A stretch of DNA of 64,000 nt from positions 1 to 64,000 of the forward strand of contig NZ_JAMOHV010000007.1 of the NCBI RefSeq assembly GCF_024448505.1. The letters are read 5' to 3'. Position 1 is the stretch's first letter. Each line of letters opens with the position of its first letter. The position numbers and the translations under genes were made by a program. The stretch is from Stutzerimonas degradans. Lineage in GTDB: Bacteria > Pseudomonadota > Gammaproteobacteria > Pseudomonadales > Pseudomonadaceae. Positions 51,243 through 59,673 of this stretch are shown here, piece by piece. A model generated the notes under the pieces. The model did not search any database and was not told the DNA's origin. It saw nothing but the letters and a program-made list of their open reading frames with translations.

Positions 51243-51726
51243 GAACGAGCAGATCATCGACGAAACCTGGCACCTGCTGCCCAAGGAAGAGACGCTGGAC
51301 GGCCTGTCCAACTGCGATGACGTGATCGTACCGCTGCACCTGTGGATCGATCACGCACACGCACTCAAGGCGCGTGACGGTGGCCTGGGCATCTGGCTGG
51401 ATTCCAACGAGGAAGTCGAAGAGATCGCCGACGATCTGGAACACTTCCAGGTAATTGCGCTCAACTTCCCCAAGTTTACCGACGGGCGCCACTACTCCAG
51501 CGCCCGCCTGCTGCGCGAACGCTATGGCTACAAGGGCGAGATCCGCGCAATTGGCGATGTGCTGCGCGATCAGCTGTTCTACATGCGCCGCTGTGGCTTC
51601 GATGCGTTTGCCATTCGTGCCGATCGCGACCCGGAAGACGCGCTGCAGAGCCTGAAGGACTTCTCCGTGCGCTACCAGGCAGCAGTGGACGAGCGCCTGC
51701 CGTTGTTCCGCCGACGTCAGGGCTGA
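51226..51726 (+). CDS. DUF934 family protein, CysI partner
   Basis: A 166-residue cytosolic protein of the DUF934 family, which lies next to a ferredoxin-type cysI in many gamma- and betaproteobacteria. The family's role is thought to be accessory to sulfite reduction but is not settled. Its ATG lies inside the last codons of cysI (17-base overlap), with AAGGAG 7 bases upstream at 51213-51218, so translation is coupled. The middle contains the conserved YSSARLLRERYGYKGEIRA and the end DPEDALQSLKDFSVRYQ. Confidence 0.9.
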   Translation: MQRIIKNEQIIDETWHLLPKEETLDGLSNCDDVIVPLHLWIDHAHALKARDGGLGIWLDSNEEVEEIADDLEHFQVIALNFPKFTDGRHYSSARLLRERYGYKGEIRAIGDVLRDQLFYMRRCGFDAFAIRADRDPEDALQSLKDFSVRYQAAVDERLPLFRRRQG

Positions 51727-51737
51727 ATCGCACACAT

Positions 51738-51765
51738 AAAAAACCCGCCTGATGGCGGGTTTTTT
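51738..51765 (+). terminator. intrinsic terminator after the cysI operon
   Basis: The stem AAAAAACCCGCC/GGCGGGTTTTTT with loop TGAT begins 12 bases after the DUF934 stop. The A-run on the left makes it bidirectional, so it also serves the convergent reductase gene. Confidence 0.94.
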
Positions 51766-51783
51766 CATTTACGCAACAGGCTG

Positions 51784-52776
51784 TCAGTCCAGCCGCACCA
51801 GCACCCGCCCCACTTGCTGCCCGGCCAGGATACGCTCGATCGCACCAGGCAATTGTTGTAGGTCGATCTCCTCGGCCAGCTCGTCCAGGTGCGGCAGACG
51901 CCATTGCAGCGAGAGCTTGTCCCACATCGAGGCCTTCTCGACCAGCGGAATCTCGACCGAGTCGACACCCAGCAGGTTGACCCCGCGCAGGATGAACGGC
52001 AGCACGCTGGCTGAAAACTGCGTTCCGGCGGTCAGACCGCAGCAGGCCACACTAGCCCCACGCTGCAACGACTTCACCACGTTGAACAGAATCTCCCCGC
52101 CGACGGTATCCACTGCACCGCCCCATTGCTCTTTCAGCAGCGCCTTCTCTGTTCCAGCCTGCAACACGCTGCGCTCGACGATCTGGCTGGCGCCCAGACG
52201 ACGCAGCAGCTCGCCCTGCTCTGCCTTGCCAGTCATGGCCGCAACGGTATAGCCCAGCCGTGCCAGCAAAGCCACGGCAATACTGCCCACCCCGCCGGTA
52301 GCGCCCGTGACCAGCACCGGCGCCGCACCAGGCTCCAATCCCGCGCGCTCGAGCTTCTCGACACACAGTGCAGCGGTCAGGCCGGCGGTTCCGAGGATCA
52401 TCGAATCCCGCAGCGAGAGTCCTTGCGGACGTTTGATCACCCAGGCCGCGGGAACACGGATGTACTGGCCGAAACCACCTGCGGTGTTCATGCCCAGATC
52501 GTAGCCGGTGACAATCACCTCATCGCCAGCCTTCAGCTCGGCGACGCTCGACGCCTCGACCACGCCCGCTGCATCGATACCCGGCGTATGCGGATACTGG
52601 CGGGTCACGCCGCGATTGCCGCTGGCCGAGAGCGCGTCCTTGTAGTTCAACGAAGAATAGCGCACCCGGATGAGCACCTCGCCGGCGGGCAACTCATCGA
52701 TCGCCCGCTCGACGATACGTGACGCGAAATGTCCCTGCCCGTCCTCGCTGACCTGCAATGCCTTGAAGCTACCCAT
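51784..52776 (-). CDS. AcuI/YhdH family NADPH-dependent reductase
   Basis: A 330-residue medium-chain dehydrogenase/reductase without zinc ligands. It matches the acrylyl-CoA reductase group: N-terminal MGSFKALQV, SSLNYKDALSASG, then the nucleotide-binding VLVTGATGGVGSIAV. Members reduce acrylyl-CoA or similar enones with NADPH. GAGAGG lies before the ATG. It precedes a hairpin shared with cysI-DUF934 and follows sohB by 11 bases on the same strand. Confidence 0.9.
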   Translation of the reverse strand: MGSFKALQVSEDGQGHFASRIVERAIDELPAGEVLIRVRYSSLNYKDALSASGNRGVTRQYPHTPGIDAAGVVEASSVAELKAGDEVIVTGYDLGMNTAGGFGQYIRVPAAWVIKRPQGLSLRDSMILGTAGLTAALCVEKLERAGLEPGAAPVLVTGATGGVGSIAVALLARLGYTVAAMTGKAEQGELLRRLGASQIVERSVLQAGTEKALLKEQWGGAVDTVGGEILFNVVKSLQRGASVACCGLTAGTQFSASVLPFILRGVNLLGVDSVEIPLVEKASMWDKLSLQWRLPHLDELAEEIDLQQLPGAIERILAGQQVGRVLVRLD

Positions 52777-52787
52777 GCGCCTCTCCT

Positions 52788-53810
52788 CTATCGCCAGAAT
52801 TTCTGTTCGTTGATTTGTTTCCAGCCCTTGGCCACGCCGTGCTCGATCAAAGCGCTGGCCGCCATGCCAAAGCGCTCGGGCAGACTCTTTTTCTGCGCAT
52901 AGTGCAGATGGAAAAGCTCCGCCTCATGCGCGCGCTCAGCCAGATACTGGTCGCTGGTCTTGATCTCGTCAGCCAGGTGCTTGCCCAGCGCGGCGGTGCC
53001 CAGCCAGACCTCGCCGGTGGCTACGTCGTCGATGCTGACCTGCTGCCGATAACGCGCAACGAAGTTCTTGAACAGGTCGTGCGTGGTCTGCAGGTCTTCC
53101 TGGAATTTCTCCCGGCCCTTCTCGGTGTTCTCACCAAAGACGGTCAGCGTGCGCTTGTACTCACCCGCGGTAAGCACTTCGAAGTCAACGTCATGCTTCT
53201 TCAGTAACCGATGCAGGTTGGGCAGTTGCGCCACCACACCGATGGAGCCGAGGATGGCGAACGGTGCGGTAAGAATCCGATCGCCGATGCAAGCCATCAT
53301 GTAGCCGCCGCTGGCCGCAACCTTGTCGACACAGACCGTCAGCGGCACGCCGGCATCGCGGATACGCACCAACTGCGAAGCCGCCAGGCCATAGCTGTGC
53401 ACCATGCCGCCGCCACTTTCCAGACGCAGCACCACTTCATCCTGCGGTGTGGCCAGGGTGAGCAGCGCGGTAATTTCGTGACGCAGACTTTCGACGGCGG
53501 ACGCTTTGAGGTCGCCATCGAAGTCCAGCACGAATACGCGTGACGGCGTTTCGGACTTCTTCGCCTGCTTCGCGGCTTTCGCCTCGCGCTTGCGCTGCGC
53601 CTTGAGCTGATCTTTCTCCAGTACCGATTGCTCGAGGCGCTCGCGCATCGCCTTGTAGAAATCGTTGAGCTTGTGCACCTGCAAATTGCCGCCGCTCGAC
53701 TTGCCGCGACCACGTCGTGACGATGCCACGACGATGAGTACGACCACGATGGCCAGCACCAGTGTCACGGTCTTGGCCAGAAAACTGGCGTAATCGGCAA
53801 GAAATTCCAC
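52788..53810 (-). CDS. sohB: inner membrane protease SohB
   Basis: A 340-residue member of the SppA/signal peptide peptidase clan, with an N-terminal membrane helix (about 7-30) and a periplasmic serine peptidase domain. SohB-like features: FLADYASFLAKTVTLVLAI, VLDFDGDLKASAV, and AASGGYMMACIGDRI with the catalytic Ser; the catalytic Lys lies further on. The start is GTG 53810, with AAGGAG 5 bases upstream; the frame extends to 54008 but that part is not SohB-like. Confidence 0.93.
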   Translation of the reverse strand: MEFLADYASFLAKTVTLVLAIVVVLIVVASSRRGRGKSSGGNLQVHKLNDFYKAMRERLEQSVLEKDQLKAQRKREAKAAKQAKKSETPSRVFVLDFDGDLKASAVESLRHEITALLTLATPQDEVVLRLESGGGMVHSYGLAASQLVRIRDAGVPLTVCVDKVAASGGYMMACIGDRILTAPFAILGSIGVVAQLPNLHRLLKKHDVDFEVLTAGEYKRTLTVFGENTEKGREKFQEDLQTTHDLFKNFVARYRQQVSIDDVATGEVWLGTAALGKHLADEIKTSDQYLAERAHEAELFHLHYAQKKSLPERFGMAASALIEHGVAKGWKQINEQKFWR

Positions 53811-53997
53811 GATCGCTCCTTGGATTTGGATGACAGCCGCTGGCATACGCTTGTGCGGCGCCGGATGGGCAAGCATACCGGGGCGCCTGTAGCGGAACCA
53901 GCGCGCGCCAAATTCAAACAAACGTATGAATTGTCGTTGACACTCCCCGTCGCTCCTCCTACCCTCGCGAAAAACCAGCGAACGGGCACGACAACAC

Positions 53998-54708
53998 ATG
54001 GGCAGCATCTACCTGATCAGACATGCTCAGGCGTCTTTCGGTGCACAGGACTACGACGTGCTCTCGCCGCTGGGCTACCGCCAGGCTGAAGCGCTGGGCG
54101 ACTATCTGGCGCAGCTCGGCATCCACTTCGATCGCTGCATCAGCGGTGAACTGCATCGCCAGCAGGACACCGCCCGCACCACACTTGCCCGTCTGGATCG
54201 ATCGGATAAAGGTCCGCCTCCGCTGGAAATCGACGCAGCGTTCAACGAGTTCCAAGCCGATGCGGTGATTCGTGCGCATCTTCCCGAGCTGCTGGAAGTC
54301 GAACCGAACGCCCTGCATATCCTGCGCAATGCTGCCAGTCACCGCGCGGAATTTCAGCGCCTGTTCACCTTCGTCGTGCACCGCTGGATTTCCGGCGAAC
54401 ATGAAAAGGAAGAACTGGAAAGCTGGAGCAGCTTTCTCGAGCGCGTCGCCGGCGGCCTGGAGCGCCTGCTCGAGCAGGCCGAAAAGAGCGACAAGATCGC
54501 CGTCTTTACTTCCGGCGGCACCATTACCGCGCTGTTGCAGCGAATCATCGGCGTACCGGCGGTGAAGGCATTCGAATTGAACTGGCAGATCGTCAATACC
54601 TCACTCAGCCAGTTGAAATTTCGCGGCCGCGAGGTCGCGCTCGCTTCGTTCAACAGTCATGCGCATCTGCAATTGTTGAAGAACCCGGAGCTTGTCACTC
54701 ACCGATAA
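53998..54708 (+). CDS. histidine phosphatase family protein
   Basis: A 236-residue phosphoglycerate-mutase-like phosphatase, with the phosphohistidine motif LIRHAQASF at residues 6-14, a supporting Arg in RQQDTARTT and a C-terminal TSGG that replaces the more common second His-containing motif. Substrate unknown. It starts a plus-strand run of four genes; the SCP2 gene follows at 62 bases. The ATG (53998) is near the sohB leader on the opposite strand. Confidence 0.86.
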   Translation: MGSIYLIRHAQASFGAQDYDVLSPLGYRQAEALGDYLAQLGIHFDRCISGELHRQQDTARTTLARLDRSDKGPPPLEIDAAFNEFQADAVIRAHLPELLEVEPNALHILRNAASHRAEFQRLFTFVVHRWISGEHEKEELESWSSFLERVAGGLERLLEQAEKSDKIAVFTSGGTITALLQRIIGVPAVKAFELNWQIVNTSLSQLKFRGREVALASFNSHAHLQLLKNPELVTHR

Positions 54709-54770
54709 GCCCAGCCCAAGAGCGGCCCCAGGCTGCATGTTTCATCCACATCAAAATAAAGGAACACGTC

Positions 54771-55085
54771 ATGAGCAACGTTGCCGAAACCTTCAAGGGC
54801 ATGCAGTCCAAATTCAACCCGAGCGCCGCGGCCGGACTGGATCTGGTCTTCCAGTTCAACATCACCGACGCCGAGAACTACTACCTGACCGTCAAGGACG
54901 GCACCTGCGATCTGCAGCAGGGCGACTCCAGCGATGCCAACGTTACCCTGATCATGGATAGCGAAACCATGCAGGGCATCGTCAGCGGCGAAACCGACGG
55001 CATGCAGGCGTTCATGGGCGGCAAGCTGCGCACCGAAGGCGACATGATGCTGGCGTTGAAACTCAGCGAACTGTTCCCCGCGTAA
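54771..55085 (+). CDS. single-domain SCP2 sterol-carrier-like protein
   Basis: A 104-residue protein with the SCP2 fold: FNPSAAAGLDLVFQFNITD and LIMDSETMQGIVSGETDGMQ, and a C-terminal LKLSELFPA. SCP2 proteins bind lipids or acyl-CoA in a hydrophobic pocket. AAAGGA lies 7 bases before the ATG. The neighbouring genes (phosphotransferase, SDR) also look like lipid or acyl-CoA metabolism. Confidence 0.88.
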   Translation: MSNVAETFKGMQSKFNPSAAAGLDLVFQFNITDAENYYLTVKDGTCDLQQGDSSDANVTLIMDSETMQGIVSGETDGMQAFMGGKLRTEGDMMLALKLSELFPA

Positions 55086-55105
55086 GGCGAGCCAAGCGAC
55101 ACCGG

Positions 55106-55134
55106 AACCGAAGCCATCTGGCTTCGGTTTTTTT
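55106..55134 (+). terminator. intrinsic terminator after the SCP2 gene
   Basis: A 10-bp stem AACCGAAGCC/GGCTTCGGTT with loop ATCT, followed by a T-run, 20 bases after the SCP2 stop. Confidence 0.93.
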
Positions 55135-55285
55135 ATGAGCCGAGCCCGCTGCGCGAGCGATCAGCCACCCTGATCAGGCACCAACAGCTTCGCCAATAAC
55201 AGCTGACCAACCTTGGTTCGCATCACCCGCAGCATTAGATTACTGAATCATCTCGAGCACCAAACATAAGCAGAAGGGATAAAAC

Positions 55286-56353
55286 ATGGCGCTTACGGAT
55301 CAAACCACGCGTATCCGCGAAGGCGAGGAGCTACCGGTCGAGGCTGTGGACCGCTACCTCAAGGCGCACATAGCCGATTTGGAAGGCAGCCCGCGGATTT
55401 CGCAGTTTCCCGGCGGCGCATCGAATCTCACCTACCTGCTCGAATACCCGAACCGTGAGCTGGTGCTGCGTCGCCCGCCCTTTGGCCGCAAGGCCAAGTC
55501 CGCCCACGACATGGGCCGCGAGTTCCGCATCCTCAACCAGCTGAACGCCGGGTTTCCGTATTGCCCCAAGGCCTACGCCCATTGCACCGACGAGTCGGTA
55601 ATCGGCGCCGAGTTCTACGTGATGGAACGCGTGAACGGCATCATTCTGCGTGCCGAGCTGCCGCCGGAGCTGAATTTCGACGAAAGCCAGACGCGCGCAC
55701 TTTGCGAAAGCTTCATCGACAAGCTCGTGGAGCTGCACAACGTCGATTACCAGGCCTGTGGGCTGGCAGATCTGGGCCGACCGGAAGGCTATGTGAAACG
55801 CCAGATAGAAGGCTGGAGCGAGCGTTATGAGCGCGCCCTGACGCCCGATGCGCCGCAGTGGACGCCGGTAGTCGCCTGGCTGAAGGCCAAGATGCCGGCC
55901 GATCATCCCAAGCCCGGCATCGTCCATAACGACTACCGCTTCGACAACGTCATCCTCAACCCGCAAAACCCGATGCAGATCATCGGTGTGCTGGATTGGG
56001 AAATGACCACCATCGGCGATCCGCTTATGGATCTGGGCAATACGCTGGCCTACTGGATCGAAGCGAACGACCCGCCCGCCATGCAGGCCATGCGCCGGCA
56101 ACCCAGCCACCTGCCCGGCATGCACACCCGCGCGAGCTTCGTCGAGTACTACGCTCGCCGCGCCGGCATCGAAATCCCCTGCATCGACTTCTATTACACC
56201 TATGGCCTCTTCCGGCTCGCCGGGATCATCCAGCAGATCTATTACCGCTTCTATCACGGGCAAACGCAGGACCAGCGTTTCGCCCGCTTCATCACCATGA
56301 ACCGTTTGCTCGAACAAAAAGCGCTGCACGTGATCGAGCACTCTCAGCTCTGA
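55286..56353 (+). CDS. APH-like phosphotransferase family protein
   Basis: A 355-residue member of the aminoglycoside phosphotransferase/choline kinase superfamily, close to the domain fused to acyl-CoA dehydrogenases (ACAD10/11 N-terminus). Visible motifs are the catalytic HNDYRFDNVILN and the metal-binding LDWEMTTIGDPLMDLG. In the acyl-CoA context such kinases may phosphorylate hydroxy-acyl-CoA. GAAGGG lies 7 bases before the ATG. The SDR gene follows 55 bases after its stop. Confidence 0.88.
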   Translation: MALTDQTTRIREGEELPVEAVDRYLKAHIADLEGSPRISQFPGGASNLTYLLEYPNRELVLRRPPFGRKAKSAHDMGREFRILNQLNAGFPYCPKAYAHCTDESVIGAEFYVMERVNGIILRAELPPELNFDESQTRALCESFIDKLVELHNVDYQACGLADLGRPEGYVKRQIEGWSERYERALTPDAPQWTPVVAWLKAKMPADHPKPGIVHNDYRFDNVILNPQNPMQIIGVLDWEMTTIGDPLMDLGNTLAYWIEANDPPAMQAMRRQPSHLPGMHTRASFVEYYARRAGIEIPCIDFYYTYGLFRLAGIIQQIYYRFYHGQTQDQRFARFITMNRLLEQKALHVIEHSQL

Positions 56354-56408
56354 ACCCACTTCGGCTCCAGCGATGGGGTCGAACCACGAACAACAAGAGG
56401 AACCATCG

Positions 56409-57176
56409 ATGTCCAAGACCCAACTGTTCGACCTGGACGGCAAGATCGCCTTCGTCTCTGGCGCCAGCCGTGGCATCGGCGAAGCCATTGCCCGCCTGCT
56501 GGCCCAGCAGGGTGCCCACGTGATCGTCTCCAGTCGCAAGCTCGAAGGCTGTCAGGCCGTGGCCGACTCGATCATCGCCGACGGCGGCAAAGCCACTGCT
56601 GTGGCCTGTCATATCGGCGAAATGGAGCAGATTCAGGCAGTCTTCGCCAGGATTCGCGAAGAGTTCGGCCGTCTCGACATACTGGTGAACAACGCGGCCA
56701 CCAACCCGCAGTTCTGCCACATCCTCGATACCGACGTGGCGGCGTTCCAGAAGACCGTCGACGTCAACGTGCGCGGCTACTTCTATATGTCCGTCGAGGC
56801 CGGCAAGCTGATGCGCCAGCAGGGTGGCGGCAGCATCATCAACGTCGCCTCAATCAATGGCGTCTCGCCGGGTGATTTCCAGGGCATCTATTCGATCACC
56901 AAAGGCGCTGTGATCAACATGACCAAGGCCTTCGCCAAGGAGTGCGCGCAGTTCGGCATCCGCTGCAACGCCCTGCTGCCAGGCCTGACCGACACCAAGT
57001 TCGCTTCGGCACTGGTCAAGAATGACAGCATCCGCGAGGCGGCCTTGCAGCACATCCCCCTGCGCCGCGTTGCCAATCCCAGCGAAATGGCCGGCGCCGT
57101 GCTGTACCTCGCCAGCGACGCGTCCAGCTACACCACCGGTGTGGCACTCAACGTCGACGGCGGCTACCTGGCCTGA
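56409..57176 (+). CDS. short-chain dehydrogenase/reductase
   Basis: A 255-residue SDR with the NAD(P)-binding SGASRGIGEAIARLL near residues 15-30, NNAA in the middle, the catalytic Ser in INVASINGVSP, and YSITK giving the Tyr and Lys. It follows the phosphotransferase gene and is likely co-transcribed. The substrate is unknown; 3-hydroxyacyl-CoA or sterol-like alcohols are possible given the neighbours. The start at 56409 is chosen because it has a plausible GAGG site and matches family N-termini; an upstream in-frame ATG at 56373 extends into the phosphotransferase spacer. Confidence 0.9.
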   Translation: MSKTQLFDLDGKIAFVSGASRGIGEAIARLLAQQGAHVIVSSRKLEGCQAVADSIIADGGKATAVACHIGEMEQIQAVFARIREEFGRLDILVNNAATNPQFCHILDTDVAAFQKTVDVNVRGYFYMSVEAGKLMRQQGGGSIINVASINGVSPGDFQGIYSITKGAVINMTKAFAKECAQFGIRCNALLPGLTDTKFASALVKNDSIREAALQHIPLRRVANPSEMAGAVLYLASDASSYTTGVALNVDGGYLA

Positions 57177-57191
57177 TCGGCGATACAACAA

Positions 57192-57229
57192 CAACAAAAA
57201 AGGGAGCGATCAGGCTCCCTTTTTTGTTG
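57192..57229 (+). terminator. bidirectional intrinsic terminator after the SDR gene
   Basis: A perfect 16-bp stem runs from CAACAAAAAAGGGAGC to its complement with a 6-base loop GATCAG, ending in a T-run. It lies between the convergent SDR gene and the gene at 57241, so it can end both. Confidence 0.94.
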
Positions 57230-57240
57230 CGCGTTGCGCG

Positions 57241-57885
57241 CTACCAGTCTTTCAGCGCCTGGCGCGCTTCGGCGTTCACTGGCGATGCGAGCAAACCGGT
57301 CGCCGTCTGTTCGATCTGGAAGGCCGCGCCATCAACCAGCGGCATGAAACTCACGCGCTGTGTCTGCGGCTCGATGAACGGGACGCTCCAGTCCAGGCTC
57401 CTTAACCAATCCCAGACCGGCACGGCTGTACTGTTTGACAGCGGTACCCGCGTATGGCGCGCCTGTTCCTGCTGCTCCACCGAGAGATAGCGCCCTGACA
57501 ACGCCTGCAGCCGATAACCTGGCTCCAGCCCGATCAGCGCAGCCAGTCCGCTCCAGCGCAGCATGTGCACCTCCAGTTGCCACAAGTCCCCCTCTACAAC
57601 CGCCGAGCGCTGCTGGGTGGCCTGCTGAAGCTCAACCTCGTAGCGCTGCTTGCCCTGTGCATGGAAAACGACTGTCGCCAGCGGAGTGCCGTTCGCTATG
57701 GCCTGGTAGTCGCGAACTTCGTACGCGATGAGGCCGATCATTGCAGTGAGTACGACCAGCAGCATGCCGAACGTGCCTCGCAGCCAGCCGAGCAGCCAAC
57801 TGCCACCAAACAGCACCCGCAACGCCACCAACAGAACCACCAGCGCGAGTAACGCCACCACCAACGCAAGCCCGAGATATTGCAT
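57241..57885 (-). CDS. membrane-anchored protein of unknown function
   Basis: A 214-residue protein with two N-terminal membrane helices (about 3-25 and 32-53), then a soluble part (VVFHAQGKQRYEVELQQATQQ, VPVWDWLRSLDWSVPFIEPQ). I do not recognise the family. ATG 57885 has GGAGAG 9 bases upstream; the frame extends to 57966 but that part lacks a site. The hydrophobic start suggests an inner membrane protein with most of its mass on one side. Confidence 0.75.
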   Translation of the reverse strand: MQYLGLALVVALLALVVLLVALRVLFGGSWLLGWLRGTFGMLLVVLTAMIGLIAYEVRDYQAIANGTPLATVVFHAQGKQRYEVELQQATQQRSAVVEGDLWQLEVHMLRWSGLAALIGLEPGYRLQALSGRYLSVEQQEQARHTRVPLSNSTAVPVWDWLRSLDWSVPFIEPQTQRVSFMPLVDGAAFQIEQTATGLLASPVNAEARQALKDW

Positions 57886-58083
57886 GAATGCTGCCTCTCC
57901 CAACGAGTGCGGCATTATCCGCAGCGTTCGGGCAGGCATCCAGCATGGTGGTGGGACATCCATCACGCCTCGGCAACTTCGCTGCGTGCGATCTCAGCCC
58001 ATCGTCGGTATGGGTCTATTCGCTGACTTGTTGCAGGCATCGTCTTATGCTGGAGGCCCTTTTCCCGGCCTCACGAGTACCCG

Positions 58084-58872
58084 ATGCCATTCGCGTTCGA
58101 ACTCGCACTCGATCCTCTTTCCCTGCTGCCACTGATTGTCGTGGCGTTCATCGCCGGCTTCATCGATGCGATCGCTGGTGGCGGCGGGCTGCTGACCATT
58201 CCTGCGCTGCTAACCGCAGGGCTACCACCGCATCTGGTGCTGGGCACCAACAAGCTCTGCGCAACCTTCGGTTCAGCCACGGCAAGCTACACCTTTTATC
58301 GGCGACGCCTGTTCGATCCGCAGCTCTGGCGACGGGCGCTGCTCGGCACGGCAATCGGAGCCACGCTTGGCGCTGCCGTTGCCCATCGGTTGCCGGCAAG
58401 CTGGTTGAATCAGATGCTGCCGCTGGTGGTCTGTGGCTGCGGCTTGTACCTGCTGTTCAGTCGTACGCCAACCGGTACGGCCGCGACTACCCCGCTACTC
58501 ATCGCTCCGCGTCGCCAATGGCCGCAAGGCTTGGGGCTGGGTTTCTATGACGGTGTCGCGGGGCCAGGCACCGGGGCATTCTGGACGGTCAGCAGCCTGC
58601 TGCTTTACCCACTGGATCTGCTGCGCGCCAGTGGTGTGGCGCGCAGTATGAACTTCGTCAGCAATGCTGCTGCCCTTGGCGTATTCATCGTTGCCGGACA
58701 GGTCGCCTGGGTGCTGGGCATCGGCATGGGGCTTGCCCTGATGAGTGGGGCGTACTTCGGCGCACGCACAGCCATCCATGGCGGCGCAAAGTTCATCCGT
58801 CCGGTGTTCATTCTGGTGGTGCTGGCGCTGAGCGTGCGTCTAGCCTGGCAGCACTGGGTCATCGCGGCCTAG
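58084..58872 (+). CDS. TSUP (TauE/SafE) family transporter
   Basis: A 262-residue membrane protein with about eight helices. The repeated family motif is seen as [22 protein letters not shown] in the first half and [16 protein letters not shown] in the second. The family moves sulfur compounds or organic anions; the substrate is unknown. The last 33 bases overlap the 3' end of the convergent nudC gene. The start ATG 58084 has no strong binding site. Confidence 0.88.
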   Translation: MPFAFELALDPLSLLPLIVVAFIAGFIDAIAGGGGLLTIPALLTAGLPPHLVLGTNKLCATFGSATASYTFYRRRLFDPQLWRRALLGTAIGATLGAAVAHRLPASWLNQMLPLVVCGCGLYLLFSRTPTGTAATTPLLIAPRRQWPQGLGLGFYDGVAGPGTGAFWTVSSLLLYPLDLLRASGVARSMNFVSNAAALGVFIVAGQVAWVLGIGMGLALMSGAYFGARTAIHGGAKFIRPVFILVVLALSVRLAWQHWVIAA

Positions 58873-59673
58873 GCGCCGCGCGAGGTAGAGCTCGATCAGA
58901 TAACGGGCAATCGACTGGCGCGCCGGCAGTTCCGGCAGGCGGTGGATGGAAAACCAGCGCGCATCCTCGATTTCTTCGGGCTGCGGAACAATCTCGCCCG
59001 CCGCGTATTCGGCGTGGAAACCCAGCATCAACGAATGCGGGAACGGCCAGCCTTGGCTGGTGATGTAGCGTGGCGAGTGGATCGACACACCGACCTCTTC
59101 GCGCACCTCACGCTCGACGCATTGCTCGACCGACTCACCCGGCTCGACGTAGCCGGCCAACGTGCTGTACACCCCAGGAGCAAAACGCGGCGAGCGCGCG
59201 AGCAACAACTCGTCACCACGCGTGATCAGCACGATCATGCTGGGTGAAAGACGCGGGTAATGATGGATGCCGCAGTCCGGGCAATGCATGGCGCGCTCGC
59301 GTGCATGCTGCTGCATACGCGCCCCGCAATGACCGCAGAAGCGATGCTGCGTCGCCCAGGTTCCGATTTGCGCGGCGTAGCCAAGCATGCGAAACAGATC
59401 GCGGTCGTCGTTGTGCAGCATGAACTGCCGCAGTCCCTGCCAGCTCGCACCCGGTACGGCGACCGGGCGGTCCAGCTCGAAAAGGAACACCGCATCGCCA
59501 TCGAAGTAGCCCAATCCCTGCTCGCTCAGCAGCGGCAGCTCCAGGCGCTTGAGCCAATCACGCGGAAACAGCACGCCGTTGCTGTCGAAAAGGAACTGCT
59601 GCTGGCAATGCACCACGGCCCAGCCTCCCGGCGTAGCGGGATCGAGCAAGGCAGCGTGCCAGCGCAAGCTCAT
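58840..59673 (-). CDS. nudC: NADH pyrophosphatase
   Basis: Hydrolyses NADH to NMNH and AMP and also removes NAD caps from RNA in the family. The 277-residue product has the zinc motif CGHC ... CPDC (about 110-130) and the Nudix box [23 protein letters not shown], followed by the NudC-specific [14 protein letters not shown]. It converges with the TSUP gene, overlapping its end by 33 bases, and its ATG overlaps the fimL stop by one base, so fimL and nudC are coupled. Confidence 0.95.
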   Translation of the reverse strand: MSLRWHAALLDPATPGGWAVVHCQQQFLFDSNGVLFPRDWLKRLELPLLSEQGLGYFDGDAVFLFELDRPVAVPGASWQGLRQFMLHNDDRDLFRMLGYAAQIGTWATQHRFCGHCGARMQQHARERAMHCPDCGIHHYPRLSPSMIVLITRGDELLLARSPRFAPGVYSTLAGYVEPGESVEQCVEREVREEVGVSIHSPRYITSQGWPFPHSLMLGFHAEYAAGEIVPQPEEIEDARWFSIHRLPELPARQSIARYLIELYLARRLGRDDPVLPG

